Below are positions 40,642 through 48,666 of a stretch of DNA of 64,000 nt, piece after piece. The translations under genes and the position numbers were made by a program. Below the pieces are notes generated by a model. It was not told where the DNA came from and did no database searches. It saw only the letters and a program-made list of their open reading frames with translations. This DNA comes from Aquibium sp. A9E412 (GTDB taxonomy: Bacteria > Pseudomonadota > Alphaproteobacteria > Rhizobiales > Rhizobiaceae), in assembly GCF_030398335.1 (NCBI RefSeq), contig NZ_JAOAOP010000003.1:1-64000 (forward strand), written 5' to 3'. Numbering within the stretch: the first letter of the stretch is position 1; every line of letters starts with the position of its first letter.

Positions 40642-41004
40642 ATGGCGCGAATCCTGCTTGCGGAAGACGACGACGACATGCGGCGGTTTCTGGTCCGCGC
40701 GCTCGAGCGGGCCGGCTATGACGTGATCGACTACGACAACGGCGCCAGCGCCTACGACCGGCTGCGCGAGGAGCCGTTCTCGCTGCTTCTGACCGACATC
40801 GTGATGCCGGAGATGGACGGCATCGAGCTCGCCCGGCGCGCCACCGAGATCGATCCCGACCTCAAGGTGATGTTCATCACCGGCTTCGCCGCCGTCGCGC
40901 TGAACCCCGATTCGAACGCGCCGCGCGACGCCAAGGTGCTGTCGAAGCCGTTCCACCTGCGCGACCTCGTCAACGAGGTCGAGAAGATGCTGCAGGCCGC
41001 CTGA
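40642..41004 (+). CDS. cpdR: Single-domain response regulator CpdR
   Basis: 120 aa receiver-only protein almost collinear with Caulobacter CpdR. It has acidic pocket E8-D12 (AEDDDD), phospho-acceptor D52 in LLTDIVMPEMDGIELARRATE, the IKVMFITGFAAVAL-like block (here LKVMFITGFAAVAL) and K104 in VLSKPFHLRDLV. Unphosphorylated CpdR is a ClpXP adaptor that primes cell-cycle substrates for proteolysis; phosphorylation comes from the CckA-ChpT relay. The N-terminal MARILLA is close to the family's localisation and adaptor end. ATG 40642 follows GGGACG. Confidence 0.95.
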   Translation: MARILLAEDDDDMRRFLVRALERAGYDVIDYDNGASAYDRLREEPFSLLLTDIVMPEMDGIELARRATEIDPDLKVMFITGFAAVALNPDSNAPRDAKVLSKPFHLRDLVNEVEKMLQAA

Positions 41005-41146
41005 ACGGCGCCCCGCAGCGGCCGCGCGCAGGAGCGCCGGAGCCCGCGCGCAACCGGCCGCCGCGCCCCGCCCGCGACGCCCCGCAAAGGCGGCGAAGTT
41101 CCTATTGACGGGCGCTGCGGCTTTGTGGTCTATGCCCGCGTCGGCA

Positions 41147-41221
41147 GGGCGTGTAGCTCAGCGGGAGAGCACTACGTTGACATCGTAGGGGTCCCTGGTT
41201 CGATCCCAGGCACGCCCACCA
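41147..41221 (+). tRNA. tRNA-Val (anticodon GAC), CCA encoded
   Basis: 75 nt. The acceptor stem GGGCGTG pairs with CACGCCC. The D arm is GCTC...GAGC; the anticodon stem CTACG/CGTAG surrounds loop TTGACAT with anticodon GAC. The T arm is CCTGG-TTCGATC-CCAGG. Discriminator A and an encoded CCA end the gene. Confidence 0.97.
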
Positions 41222-41423
41222 GCCGGACCAGCCAGCACATCTCGTTCTTGCGCGGACCCGCCGGATTCGGCGGCGCGTTCGCGCGCGCCCGGACGGGCCG
41301 CATGCCGCGCGGCGGCCTGGCGCCGCCGCGGCGCGCCGTCCCCCCGACAAAGCACCACGTCCCTGCCGGCAGCGTCTTTTGTCGCCGCCGCGACGGTCGC
41401 CATGCCACGACCGGCAGCGCGGC

Positions 41424-41456
41424 TTGACAAGCGCGGCGCCGGCACGTCACTATTGT
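41424..41456 (+). promoter_or_regulatory. Sigma-70-like promoter of the binding-protein operon
   Basis: TTGACA at 41424-41429 and a -10-like CACTAT at 41448-41453 (spacing 18), with TATTGT at 41451-41456 as an alternative. The sequence TTGACAA then about 19 bases then CTATTGTCTTCTAATA parallels 47670-47709 before the permease operon, so the two are probably one regulon. The 41222-41423 stretch holds no other supported feature. Confidence 0.55.
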
Positions 41457-41492
41457 CTTCTAATACAACATAATGTTCTCACATAGAAGACA
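41454..41492. promoter_or_regulatory. Operator: inverted TGTCTTCTA / TAGAAGACA pair
   Basis: A perfect 9-bp inverted repeat, TGTCTTCTA at 41454-41462 and TAGAAGACA at 41484-41492, arms 21 bases apart, with a second dyad AACATAATGTT between them (41467-41477). It overlaps the -10 region and ends just before the ribosome-binding site. The half-site TGTCTTCT(A/T)ATA recurs at 47698-47709, so this is likely the IclR binding site. Confidence 0.6.
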
Positions 41493-41505
41493 GAAGGGGA
41501 AGAGC

Positions 41506-42585
41506 ATGACCCGTCCCGACAAAGGCGCGCGTGCCGCGCTGACCCGCCGCAGCCTGCTCAAGGCGTCAGCAGGCCTCGCGGTCGGCGCCGGACTGGCCGC
41601 GCCCTATGTACGCCGCGCCGCCGCGGCCGACGATTTCGTCGTCGTCAACAGTTGGGGCGGAAGCTGGCTCGAGGCGGCACGCAAGAACTTCTTCGACCCC
41701 TTCACCGAGGCGACGGGTATCCGCGTCGAGACGGTCTCGCCGGTCTCCTTCGCCAAGCTCGTCGCCCAGTCGCAGACGGGCGCCTACGACTTCGACGTCA
41801 CCACGCTCGGCGGTGCGGCGCTCTACCAGGCGCAAGAGGCCGGCGTGCTGGCGCCGACCGAAGGCAATTTCGACGCGAGCCAGGTGCCCGAGGGCAACGT
41901 GATGTTCAACGGCGTCGCCTCGCACGCCTATTCCTTCAACGTCACCTATCGCAACGACACCTTCGCCGACGGCAAGGGGCCGCAGTCCTGGGCCGAGTTC
42001 TGGGACACCGCGGCCTTCCCCGGCCCGCGCACGCTGCCGGTCTATCCCTCCGAGACCATCGCCTTCGCGCTGCTGGCCGACGGCGTGGCGCCCGAGGAGC
42101 TCTATCCGATGGACCTCGACCGCGCCTTCGCCAGCCTCGACCGGCTGAAGCCGGACCTGCGCGTGTTCTGGCAGTCGGGCGCCCAGGCGATCCAGCTCAT
42201 CCAGGACCGCGAGGTCGCCGCCGGCGGCCTGTGGGCCTCGGGCGCGCGCACGCTCGAGGACAACGGCGTGCCGGTCACGCTGGTGCGCAACCAGGCGCTG
42301 GTCGACCGCGCCTTCTGGTGCGTATCGAAGGGCACGCCGCGCGCCGAGAACGCCTGGAAGTACATCCAGTTCGCCACGCAGCCCGAGCCGATGGCCGGCT
42401 TCTGCCGCGACAACAACATGGGCCCGATGGACGAGCGCGCCTTCGAGCTGATCGACGCGGAGGTCGCCAGGACGATGCCGACCCACCCCGACAACATCGC
42501 CGTGTCGGTGTGGCAGGACGTCGAGGACGTCGGCAGCCGCCTGACGGAGATGACCAAGCGGTTCGAGCGCTGGATGGCCTCCTAG
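41506..42585 (+). CDS. Tat-exported polyamine/spermidine-type ABC substrate-binding protein
   Basis: 359 aa. Tat signal with twin arginine in LTRRSLLKASAGLAVG and cut near AAA-DDF (about residue 36). The mature part has the PotD/PotF-like fold: NSWGGSWLEAARKNFFDPFTEATGIRVE, YDFDVTTLGG, and WSKG-like region AFWCVSKGTPRAENAWKYIQF. The family binds polyamines, opines and similar N-compounds; the ligand here is unknown. ATG 41506 follows GAAGGGGAAGAGC; the upstream ATG at 41473 lies in the operator. It leads the operon 41506-46842, but its permeases are encoded after iclR. Confidence 0.9.
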   Translation: MTRPDKGARAALTRRSLLKASAGLAVGAGLAAPYVRRAAAADDFVVVNSWGGSWLEAARKNFFDPFTEATGIRVETVSPVSFAKLVAQSQTGAYDFDVTTLGGAALYQAQEAGVLAPTEGNFDASQVPEGNVMFNGVASHAYSFNVTYRNDTFADGKGPQSWAEFWDTAAFPGPRTLPVYPSETIAFALLADGVAPEELYPMDLDRAFASLDRLKPDLRVFWQSGAQAIQLIQDREVAAGGLWASGARTLEDNGVPVTLVRNQALVDRAFWCVSKGTPRAENAWKYIQFATQPEPMAGFCRDNNMGPMDERAFELIDAEVARTMPTHPDNIAVSVWQDVEDVGSRLTEMTKRFERWMAS

Positions 42586-42689
42586 CACCGTTCGCCGTTC
42601 CTGTGCGGCCGGAGGGCGTCCCGCGTCGTCCGGCCGCCTCCCGACGCCAGTCAGCCGCGCCAGCCGGCGCCGGCCTTGCCCAGGTCTTC

Positions 42690-44441
42690 ATGCCTCCTTC
42701 GCCAGCGATCACCCCGCCGCCGGGCCGCGCCGCGACGCTCGAGCCCGTCGCCGTCGAGCGCCTGCGCCGGATCGGCCGTCCGCCGCTGCGCGGCGAAGCC
42801 GACCTGATGGCGCCCGGCGCGCTCGCCGCACTGCAGCCGTCGGCGCTGAGCTGCAGCCACTACTTCGTGGAGCGCCTGTTTCGCGACCGCTGGTCGATCC
42901 GCTGCGAAAGCCTCGACCTCGACGCCGAGGGCGCCGGTATCGCGCGCTACGCCATCGAGGCCGGCGGCCGGCGCTTCGAGTTCGTCGCGCTCGCCAACCC
43001 GCCGGTCGAGGGCGGCCGCAGCGGCCGCGTGCTCGACGGCGAGCGCGACATGAACGGCGGCCTGTACGAGGGCCGGGCGACCGACCGCCAGATCGAGACC
43101 ATGCGCCGCGAGATGCCGAAGATCTACGCCGGCCGCGCCGAGCCGGACACGCTGATCTGGTGCCGCAGCAACCGCAGCATGCGCGTCTTCGAGCATGTCG
43201 TGGGCCGGCTCGCCGCCGGGCGCCAGCCCGATCCCGAGCGGATCGCCGAGATCGGCTATCTGATGCGCAATGTCGGCATCGAGGGCAACGGCATCTACGG
43301 CACCCGGCCCTTCCTGACCTACGGCCGCGACCACCCGCTCGGCGCGCCGTACATGGCGCAGATGCTCGCCGGCTACATGATGCGCGAGTTCTCCTTCGAC
43401 CTCGCCGAGCATCTGGCCCGCGTCGGTTCGCCCGGCGCGGCCGCGCTCGACCCCGCCTTCAAGCGCTTCATCGGCATCGGCAACGGCTCGGCCATCGGTC
43501 TCGTCTTCTTCGTCTACAACCGGCCGCAGTTCCTCGGCCGCTGGCTGGAGATGCGCGAACGGCTGATCGCCAGCGCGGCCGCGCTGCACCTTGCCGACGA
43601 CGATCCGCGCCGCGCCACGCTGGCGGCCCTGCTCGAGCGCGCCGCGCGCTTCGTCGCGGAGGACCGCGTCGGCGAGGACGGCGGGACGGCCAACGCGCAG
43701 CGCAGCGCCGAGCTTCGCGCGCTCGCCGCCGCGTTCGCGGCCGACGCCACGCTGGGCCGGCCCGTTCGCCGGCTTCTCGACAAGGCATGGGCCGAGTGCG
43801 CCGGCGCGACCGCCGAGACGGTGCTGTCCTGCGTGATGGACCTGATGCCGGAGCTGCGCGACCGGCTGCTCGCATGCTTCGTGGTCGACGAGGACCCGCC
43901 GCCGGCGCCGCGCATGCGGCTCGGCGACATCGCCGGGCTGATCGAGCGCCAGTACGGCTGGGCGCTGGCGACCGACACCGAGACGCCGTCGGCGAACCAC
44001 TTCGTCTGGTACCAGTCGATCTCCAACGACGAGCCGCGCCGCGGCACGCGCCACGACACCCCCGCCACGCACAACATGCTGCGCAACGTCGTCGGCGGCG
44101 TGAAGGCGCTGCTCGCCGACATCCGCGCCTTCGGCGAAACGGGCGACACGGCGGACTTCCTGCTCGCCCATCCCGAGCATCGCCACACGGCCCAGCGCAT
44201 CGAGCATCTGCGCGACGCGCGCTTCCACACGCCGCACTGCAACCCCTTCGCCGAGGACTTCCGCGCGCTCGATCTCGTGCGTCTGATCATGGTCGGCTTC
44301 TACGGACTGGCCAAGCCGGTCGACTATCTCGACCGCAACGCGCGCGGCATCATGTTCCACGGCGCGCCGGCGCGCGGCGAGATCGGCCGCACCCTGGAGC
44401 CCGGCTGGCACCTGCCGCTGATGCCGCGGGCCGTGCCGTGA
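42690..44441 (+). CDS. Uncharacterised 583-aa protein of the IclR-controlled cluster
   Basis: I do not recognise a characterised family. No signal peptide or membrane helix, so probably cytoplasmic. Visible features are LSCSHYFVERLFRDRW (about 55-70), RVLDGERDMNGGLYEGRATDRQIETMRREMP, WCRSNRSMRVFEHVV, IGYLMRNVGIEGNGIYG and MAGYMMREFSFDLAEHLA. Near the C-terminus is a His-rich zone: H494/H497/H499 in HPEHRHTAQ and H513/H516/C517 in FHTPHCNP, a possible metal site. ATG 42690 begins MPPSPAITPPPGRAA. The stop overlaps the next start (GTGA), so it is translated with the 222-aa protein and may form a complex with it. Gene context suggests an enzyme on the imported compound. Confidence 0.75.
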   Translation: MPPSPAITPPPGRAATLEPVAVERLRRIGRPPLRGEADLMAPGALAALQPSALSCSHYFVERLFRDRWSIRCESLDLDAEGAGIARYAIEAGGRRFEFVALANPPVEGGRSGRVLDGERDMNGGLYEGRATDRQIETMRREMPKIYAGRAEPDTLIWCRSNRSMRVFEHVVGRLAAGRQPDPERIAEIGYLMRNVGIEGNGIYGTRPFLTYGRDHPLGAPYMAQMLAGYMMREFSFDLAEHLARVGSPGAAALDPAFKRFIGIGNGSAIGLVFFVYNRPQFLGRWLEMRERLIASAAALHLADDDPRRATLAALLERAARFVAEDRVGEDGGTANAQRSAELRALAAAFAADATLGRPVRRLLDKAWAECAGATAETVLSCVMDLMPELRDRLLACFVVDEDPPPAPRMRLGDIAGLIERQYGWALATDTETPSANHFVWYQSISNDEPRRGTRHDTPATHNMLRNVVGGVKALLADIRAFGETGDTADFLLAHPEHRHTAQRIEHLRDARFHTPHCNPFAEDFRALDLVRLIMVGFYGLAKPVDYLDRNARGIMFHGAPARGEIGRTLEPGWHLPLMPRAVP

Positions 44442-45106
44442 CCGGCGTCGCCGACGACGCCGCGCCGGCGCCGCCCGTGCTGGTCCGCCCGCGCGAGGCG
44501 CGCACGGTGTGCAGCCGCATCCTGCGCCAGAGCGCCTGGGACTGGGGTCTCGAGCCGGCGGTCACCGCCATGGTGCTGGCGGCCGAGCACGACGGGCTGG
44601 GCGGCCTGCGCGCGCTCGCCGAGGACTGGCCCGCCATCCGCAGCGCCGCGCCGCGGCGCATGAGCGTCCGGCGCCACGCCGACGGCATCGTCTTCGACGC
44701 GGCGGGCTGCCATGCCCTGGTGGCGGCGCCGTCGATCCTCGATCGCCTGCTGCCGGCCGCCGGCGACGGCCCGGCGGAGGTCGCCGTGACGCGGTGTCCG
44801 GCCGCCCGGCTGCTCGGCGCGCTCGTCCGGTTCGCCGCGCGCGACGGGCTGGCCCTCGCGGTCGAGGCGGACGGCGACGCGGCCCGCCTCGCCGCGCGCC
44901 GCGCCGCGGCGGCCGAGCCCTTCGACCCGCTCGCCCTGTCGCGCGCCGACCTGACGGTCGAGCGGGCGCTTTGGGCGCGGCTCGGCCGCACCGCGGCCGG
45001 CTACCTCATTCCCGAATCCGCCGTCTCGCGCAGCCACGCGGGAGACGGCACCCGCGCATTCCCGCTCGCCGACGCCCAGGGCACGCGCCCGGGCCGCGGC
45101 GGCTGA
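44438..45106 (+). CDS. Uncharacterised 222-aa partner protein (DUF3726-like N-terminus)
   Basis: 222 aa, no signal peptide. The first 60 residues (VRPREARTVCSRILRQSAWDWGLEPAVTAMVLAAEHDGL) recall the DUF3726 pattern of a short helical region with WGLAEE-like core; this is a memory-based suggestion. The remainder is Ala/Arg-rich with DPLALSRADLTVERALWARL. Starts at GTG 44438, overlapping the stop of the 583-aa protein by 4 bp. The dipeptidase-like gene follows after 24 bp with AGACGAGGACAAGC in front. Function unknown; likely subunit or chaperone of the preceding protein. Confidence 0.65.
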   Translation: MTGVADDAAPAPPVLVRPREARTVCSRILRQSAWDWGLEPAVTAMVLAAEHDGLGGLRALAEDWPAIRSAAPRRMSVRRHADGIVFDAAGCHALVAAPSILDRLLPAAGDGPAEVAVTRCPAARLLGALVRFAARDGLALAVEADGDAARLAARRAAAAEPFDPLALSRADLTVERALWARLGRTAAGYLIPESAVSRSHAGDGTRAFPLADAQGTRPGRGG

Positions 45107-45130
45107 CGAACCAACCAGACGAGGACAAGC

Positions 45131-46099
45131 ATGCTGATCGACGGACTGCAGTGCGGCCATTTCAACCGGTCGTCCTTCGAGGAGCTGAAGACCGCCGGCG
45201 TCACCTGCGTGACGGTGACCTGCGGCTTCTGGGAGGGGGCGCTCGATTCGCTCGATTCGATCGCCCGCTGGCGCGACCTGGTGCGCGCCAATGCCGACAT
45301 CGCGCTGATCGCCAGCGGCGTCGCCGACATTCGCCGCGCCGACGCCGAGGGCAAGGTCGCCGTGCTGCTCGGCTTCCAGAACACCAACTGCCTGCAGGGC
45401 CGCATCCGCTTCGTCGAGCTGTTCGCCGAGCTCGGCACGCGCGTGCTGCAGCTCACCTACAACAACCAGAACGAGCTCGGCGGAAGCTGCTACGAGGAGC
45501 ACGACTCCGGCCTGGCGCGGTTCGGCCGCGAGGTCATCACCGAGATGAACCGCAGCGGCATGCTGGTCGACCTGTCGCATGTCGGCGACCGCACCACGCT
45601 CGACGCGATCCGCTGGTCGAAGAAGCCGGTCGCCGTCACCCACGCCAACCCGAAATCGGTCTTCGACCACCGCCGCAACAAGAGCGACGAGGTGCTGCGG
45701 GCGCTGCGCGACACGGGCGGCGTCATCGGCTGCGCCACCTACCGCAACATCGTCGGCGACGAGCATTGCCAGACGGTGGAGGCGTGGGCCGGGCTGGTGG
45801 CGCGCGCGGTCGACATCGCCGGCATCGATCACGTCGCCTTCGGCACCGACACCAACCACAACAAGGTGGTGCCGGACGACCTCGACTGGATGCGCAAGGG
45901 CTACTGGACGCGCGGCGAGGACTTCGGGGCGGGCTCGGCCGCGCGGCCGGGAGCGGTGCCGCCGCCGTCGTGGTACCAGCGTCCGAGCCAGCTCTCTGTG
46001 CTGCGCCAGGGCCTGGTGTCCTTCGGCTTCAACGACGAGGAGGCCGACAAGATCGCCTTCGGCAACTGGCTGCGGCTCTACGGCGAGGTCTTCGGATGA
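45131..46099 (+). CDS. M19 membrane-dipeptidase-like protein lacking the HxD metal motif (copy 1)
   Basis: 322 aa, renal-dipeptidase (M19) fold of the amidohydrolase superfamily. The canonical N-terminal DGHND zinc motif is DGLQC here. The bridging-Glu region EGG is LGFQNTN, which lacks the glutamate. Later ligands are kept: VDLSHVGDRT, VTHANPKSV and FGTDTNHN. The binuclear site is therefore incomplete, and activity as a classical dipeptidase is doubtful. ATG 45131. The paralogue at 56665 has the same losses. The 3' end overlaps the hydrolase start (ATGA). Confidence 0.85.
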   Translation: MLIDGLQCGHFNRSSFEELKTAGVTCVTVTCGFWEGALDSLDSIARWRDLVRANADIALIASGVADIRRADAEGKVAVLLGFQNTNCLQGRIRFVELFAELGTRVLQLTYNNQNELGGSCYEEHDSGLARFGREVITEMNRSGMLVDLSHVGDRTTLDAIRWSKKPVAVTHANPKSVFDHRRNKSDEVLRALRDTGGVIGCATYRNIVGDEHCQTVEAWAGLVARAVDIAGIDHVAFGTDTNHNKVVPDDLDWMRKGYWTRGEDFGAGSAARPGAVPPPSWYQRPSQLSVLRQGLVSFGFNDEEADKIAFGNWLRLYGEVFG

Positions 46100-46842
46100 C
46101 CGGCACCGCCGGCCGGCGTCCCGGCACCTTCGTCCTGGTGCACGGGTCGTGGCACGGCGGCTGGTGCTGGGCGCGTCTGGCGCGCCGCCTCGTCGCGGCG
46201 GGCCATCGCGTGCTGGCGCCGTCGCTCACCGGCCATGCCGACCGCGCGCATCTTCTGTCGCCGGCCGTCGGCCTGTCGACGCATGTCGAGGACATCGCCG
46301 CCCTGCTGGTGCACGAGGAGATCGACGACGCCGTGCTCCTCGGCCACAGCTATGGCGGCATGGTGGTGACGGGCGTCGCCGACCGGCTGCCCGGCCGCAT
46401 CCGGCTGCTCGCCTATCTCGACGCGCACGTGCCGGACGACGGCCAGTCGATGTGCGACCTGATCGGCGAGGCGGTGACGCAGCGGCTGAGGGCGCGCGTC
46501 GACGCCGAGGGTTTCGGCTGGATCCTGCCGGCCTCGCCCGCCGCCATGTTCGGCACCGGGGGCGAGGATGCGGCCTGGATCGACCGCAAGGCGACGCCGA
46601 TGCCCTGGCGCTGCTATGCCGAGCCGGTCGCGCTTGCCGGCGGCCTCGCCGACGTGCGCGCCCGCGCCTATCTGCGCTGCACGCGGCACGAGCGCGTCTA
46701 CTTCGACGCCGCCGCCGGGCGCGCCCGCGCGGCCGGCTGGCCGGTGCGCGCGCTGCCGGCCGCCCACAACGCGATGATCACCCACCCCGATCTCCTGGCC
46801 GAGGCGCTGCTGGCGCTGCTTGCCGAAACGGCTCAGCCGTAG
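46096..46842 (+). CDS. Alpha/beta hydrolase (hydroxynitrile-lyase/esterase-like subgroup)
   Basis: 248 aa. It begins FVLVHGSWHGGWCWARL, the signature of the plant-type esterase/hydroxynitrile lyase-like subgroup. Nucleophile S85 sits in LLGHSYGGMV; the catalytic His is probably in PAAHNAMITHPDLLAEAL, where such enzymes read GHxPxxxxP. No signal peptide. Start ATG 46096 overlaps the dipeptidase stop. The last 10 bp overlap the convergent iclR gene. Likely hydrolyses an ester or amide intermediate of the same pathway; substrate not deducible. Confidence 0.87.
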   Translation: MTGTAGRRPGTFVLVHGSWHGGWCWARLARRLVAAGHRVLAPSLTGHADRAHLLSPAVGLSTHVEDIAALLVHEEIDDAVLLGHSYGGMVVTGVADRLPGRIRLLAYLDAHVPDDGQSMCDLIGEAVTQRLRARVDAEGFGWILPASPAAMFGTGGEDAAWIDRKATPMPWRCYAEPVALAGGLADVRARAYLRCTRHERVYFDAAAGRARAAGWPVRALPAAHNAMITHPDLLAEALLALLAETAQP

Positions 46843-47612
46843 GCGTCGCCCCACGGCTTGAAGCCGCCCGATTCGTTCATGAACCGGCTGACCGCGCGCA
46901 TCAGCGCCAGCCGGCTCCGCTCGACGTCGATGCGGTCGTAGGGACCGGCGATCGACAGCACCGCGATGATGCGCTGCTGCGCGTCGAACACCGGCGCGCC
47001 GACGGCAAGGATCTCCGCCTTCTCGCCGCGGTGCGAGGTCGCGAAGAACGCGCCGCGCACGCGCTCCAGCGTCTGCGCGTCGGGCAGCGCGATGCCCTGC
47101 GCGACGAGCTTGGCCCGGTGCTCGGGCGAGACGAAGGCGGCGAACACGCGGCCGGACGCGGTGTTCTCGATCTTCATCGTCGTGCCGACCCGATAGCTGA
47201 CGCGCAGCAGGTCCTGCGTCATCACCTCCTCGATGATGTAGAGCACGTCGTTGTCGAGAACGGCGAGCGACACGCTCTCGCCGAGCTCGGCCGAAAGCGC
47301 CTCCATGATCGGATGCATGCGCTTGCCGAGGCCGGCCTGGTTGAACGCCACGCTGCCGATCCGCGCGGCGTGCAGCGTCAGCCTGTAGGCGCCTTCCGGC
47401 GTGCCTTCCACCCAGCCCGCCTCGACCAGCGTCACCAGCTTCTGGTAGTTGCTGGCGCGCGAGCCGCCGATCGCGCGCGCCAGCTCGGCGAAGCGCACGG
47501 GCCTGTTGAAACCGGCGATCGTGTCGAGCATCGCGAGCGTGCGGAGCGAGGAGCTCAAGGCGCGCGTGCCGCCGCGCGCCTGGTCGTTCGTGATGCCCGG
47601 CTTCGTGGTCAA
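46833..47612 (-). CDS. IclR-family transcriptional regulator
   Basis: 259 aa. N-terminal winged helix-turn-helix (about 20-85: RTLAMLDTIAGFNRPVRFAELARAIG, SRASNYQKLVTLVEAGWVE) followed by the IclR effector-binding domain (about 90-250: GLGKRMHPIMEALSAELGESVSLAVLD and VAFDAQQRIIAVLSIAGP-like end). The start is TTG 47612 with GGGAGCG in front. It is divergent from the permease operon and convergent on the binding-protein operon, so it sits between the two halves of the system it most likely controls. Repeated TGTCTTCT(A/T)ATA sites lie in both promoters. Confidence 0.9.
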   Translation of the reverse strand: MTTKPGITNDQARGGTRALSSSLRTLAMLDTIAGFNRPVRFAELARAIGGSRASNYQKLVTLVEAGWVEGTPEGAYRLTLHAARIGSVAFNQAGLGKRMHPIMEALSAELGESVSLAVLDNDVLYIIEEVMTQDLLRVSYRVGTTMKIENTASGRVFAAFVSPEHRAKLVAQGIALPDAQTLERVRGAFFATSHRGEKAEILAVGAPVFDAQQRIIAVLSIAGPYDRIDVERSRLALMRAVSRFMNESGGFKPWGDAYG

Positions 47613-47669
47613 GTTGCGCTCCCGTTGCTCGATGCTTCCGCAGGCGAGTGATTATCCACCGGGCGGTGG

Positions 47670-47736
47670 TTGACAACCCCCGCGCCGCTCCGGCTAATGT
47701 CTTCTTATAGAAATCACTGTCTGCTATAAACAGACA
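47670..47736 (+). promoter_or_regulatory. Promoter and IclR operator candidates of the permease operon
   Basis: TTGACA at 47670-47675 with GCTAAT at 47693-47698 (spacing 17). From 47698 follow TGTCTTCTTATAGAA and TGTCTGCTATAAACAGACA, the latter a perfect TGTCTG/CAGACA dyad with 7-base spacer (47719-47737). The same TGTCTTCT(A/T)ATA half-site stands at the equivalent position (41454) of the binding-protein promoter. It lies between iclR and the permease operon, so it may also autoregulate iclR. Confidence 0.6.
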
Positions 47737-47757
47737 AATGGGAGGAGCAGGCCGCAG

Positions 47758-48666
47758 ATGGCGCAGACGATGCCGGATGGCGCGACGAGCGACGAGCCGA
47801 CGGACCACAGCCCGCCGCGGCCGCTGCTGTCGCCCGGAGTCACCCGTCCGCTGCGCCCCTGGCTTCTGCTCGCGCCGGCGATCGTGTTCGTCACCGGCCT
47901 CTTCCTGGTGCCGCTTGCCGGCATCCTGCGGCTTTCCGTCGTCGGCCCGGACGGCTTCACCCTGGAAGCCTACGGCGCCTTCTTCACCGACCCGTTCTAT
48001 CTGCGCATCCTCGGCCGCACGCTGGCGGTCGCGCTGACCGTGACGGTCTTCTGCATCCTTCTCGGCTATCCGATCGCCTATGTCGCGGCGCGCTACGGCG
48101 GCCGGCTGGGAACCGCGCTGATCCTCATCGTGACGATGAGCTTCTGGACCTCGTTCCTGGCGCGGACCTATGCCTGGATGGTCATCCTCGGCTCGCAGGG
48201 CCTGCTGTCGACGGTGCTGCGCGGCCTCGGCTGGGAGGAACCGCCGCAGCTCCTGTTCACCGGCATCGCGGCCAACATCGGCATGATCCACATCCTGCTG
48301 CCCTTCATGGTGCTGTCGCTGTTCGCGGTCATGCAGCGCATCGACCCGAGCCTGCTCAAGGCCTCCGCCGGCCTCGGCGCCACGCCGTTCCAGACCTTCC
48401 GCACCGTCTTCCTGCCGCTGTCGGCGCCGGGCATCATCAACGGCTCGGCGCTGGTCTTCATCGTCTGTCTCGGCTTCTACGTGACGCCCGAGCTGCTCGG
48501 CGGTCCGCAGGACCAGATGATCGCCCGGCTGATCGGCTCGCAGATCGAGCAGCTTCTCGACTGGCGGGAAGCGGCGACCATGGCGGCGGTGCTGCTCGCG
48601 GTCACGCTGGCGCTGTTCGCCGTCTACGATCACTTCTTCGGCCTCGACCGGCTGTGGCGCTCGTGA
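47758..48666 (+). CDS. ABC transporter permease, PotB type
   Basis: 302 aa with six hydrophobic segments after a 35-residue polar N-terminus. The permease EAA loop is LKASAGLGATPFQTFRTVFLPLSAPGI, spermidine/putrescine type. ATG 47758 follows GGAGGAGCAGGCCGC. Its stop overlaps the next gene (GTGA), so both permease subunits are made together. Partner binding protein is the Tat-exported one at 41506, controlled by a similar promoter. Confidence 0.92.
   Translation: MAQTMPDGATSDEPTDHSPPRPLLSPGVTRPLRPWLLLAPAIVFVTGLFLVPLAGILRLSVVGPDGFTLEAYGAFFTDPFYLRILGRTLAVALTVTVFCILLGYPIAYVAARYGGRLGTALILIVTMSFWTSFLARTYAWMVILGSQGLLSTVLRGLGWEEPPQLLFTGIAANIGMIHILLPFMVLSLFAVMQRIDPSLLKASAGLGATPFQTFRTVFLPLSAPGIINGSALVFIVCLGFYVTPELLGGPQDQMIARLIGSQIEQLLDWREAATMAAVLLAVTLALFAVYDHFFGLDRLWRS

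Noticed and set aside
45131-46099. Calling the M19 protein a functional membrane dipeptidase
   Set aside because: First metal motif and bridging glutamate are missing, so I give family only.
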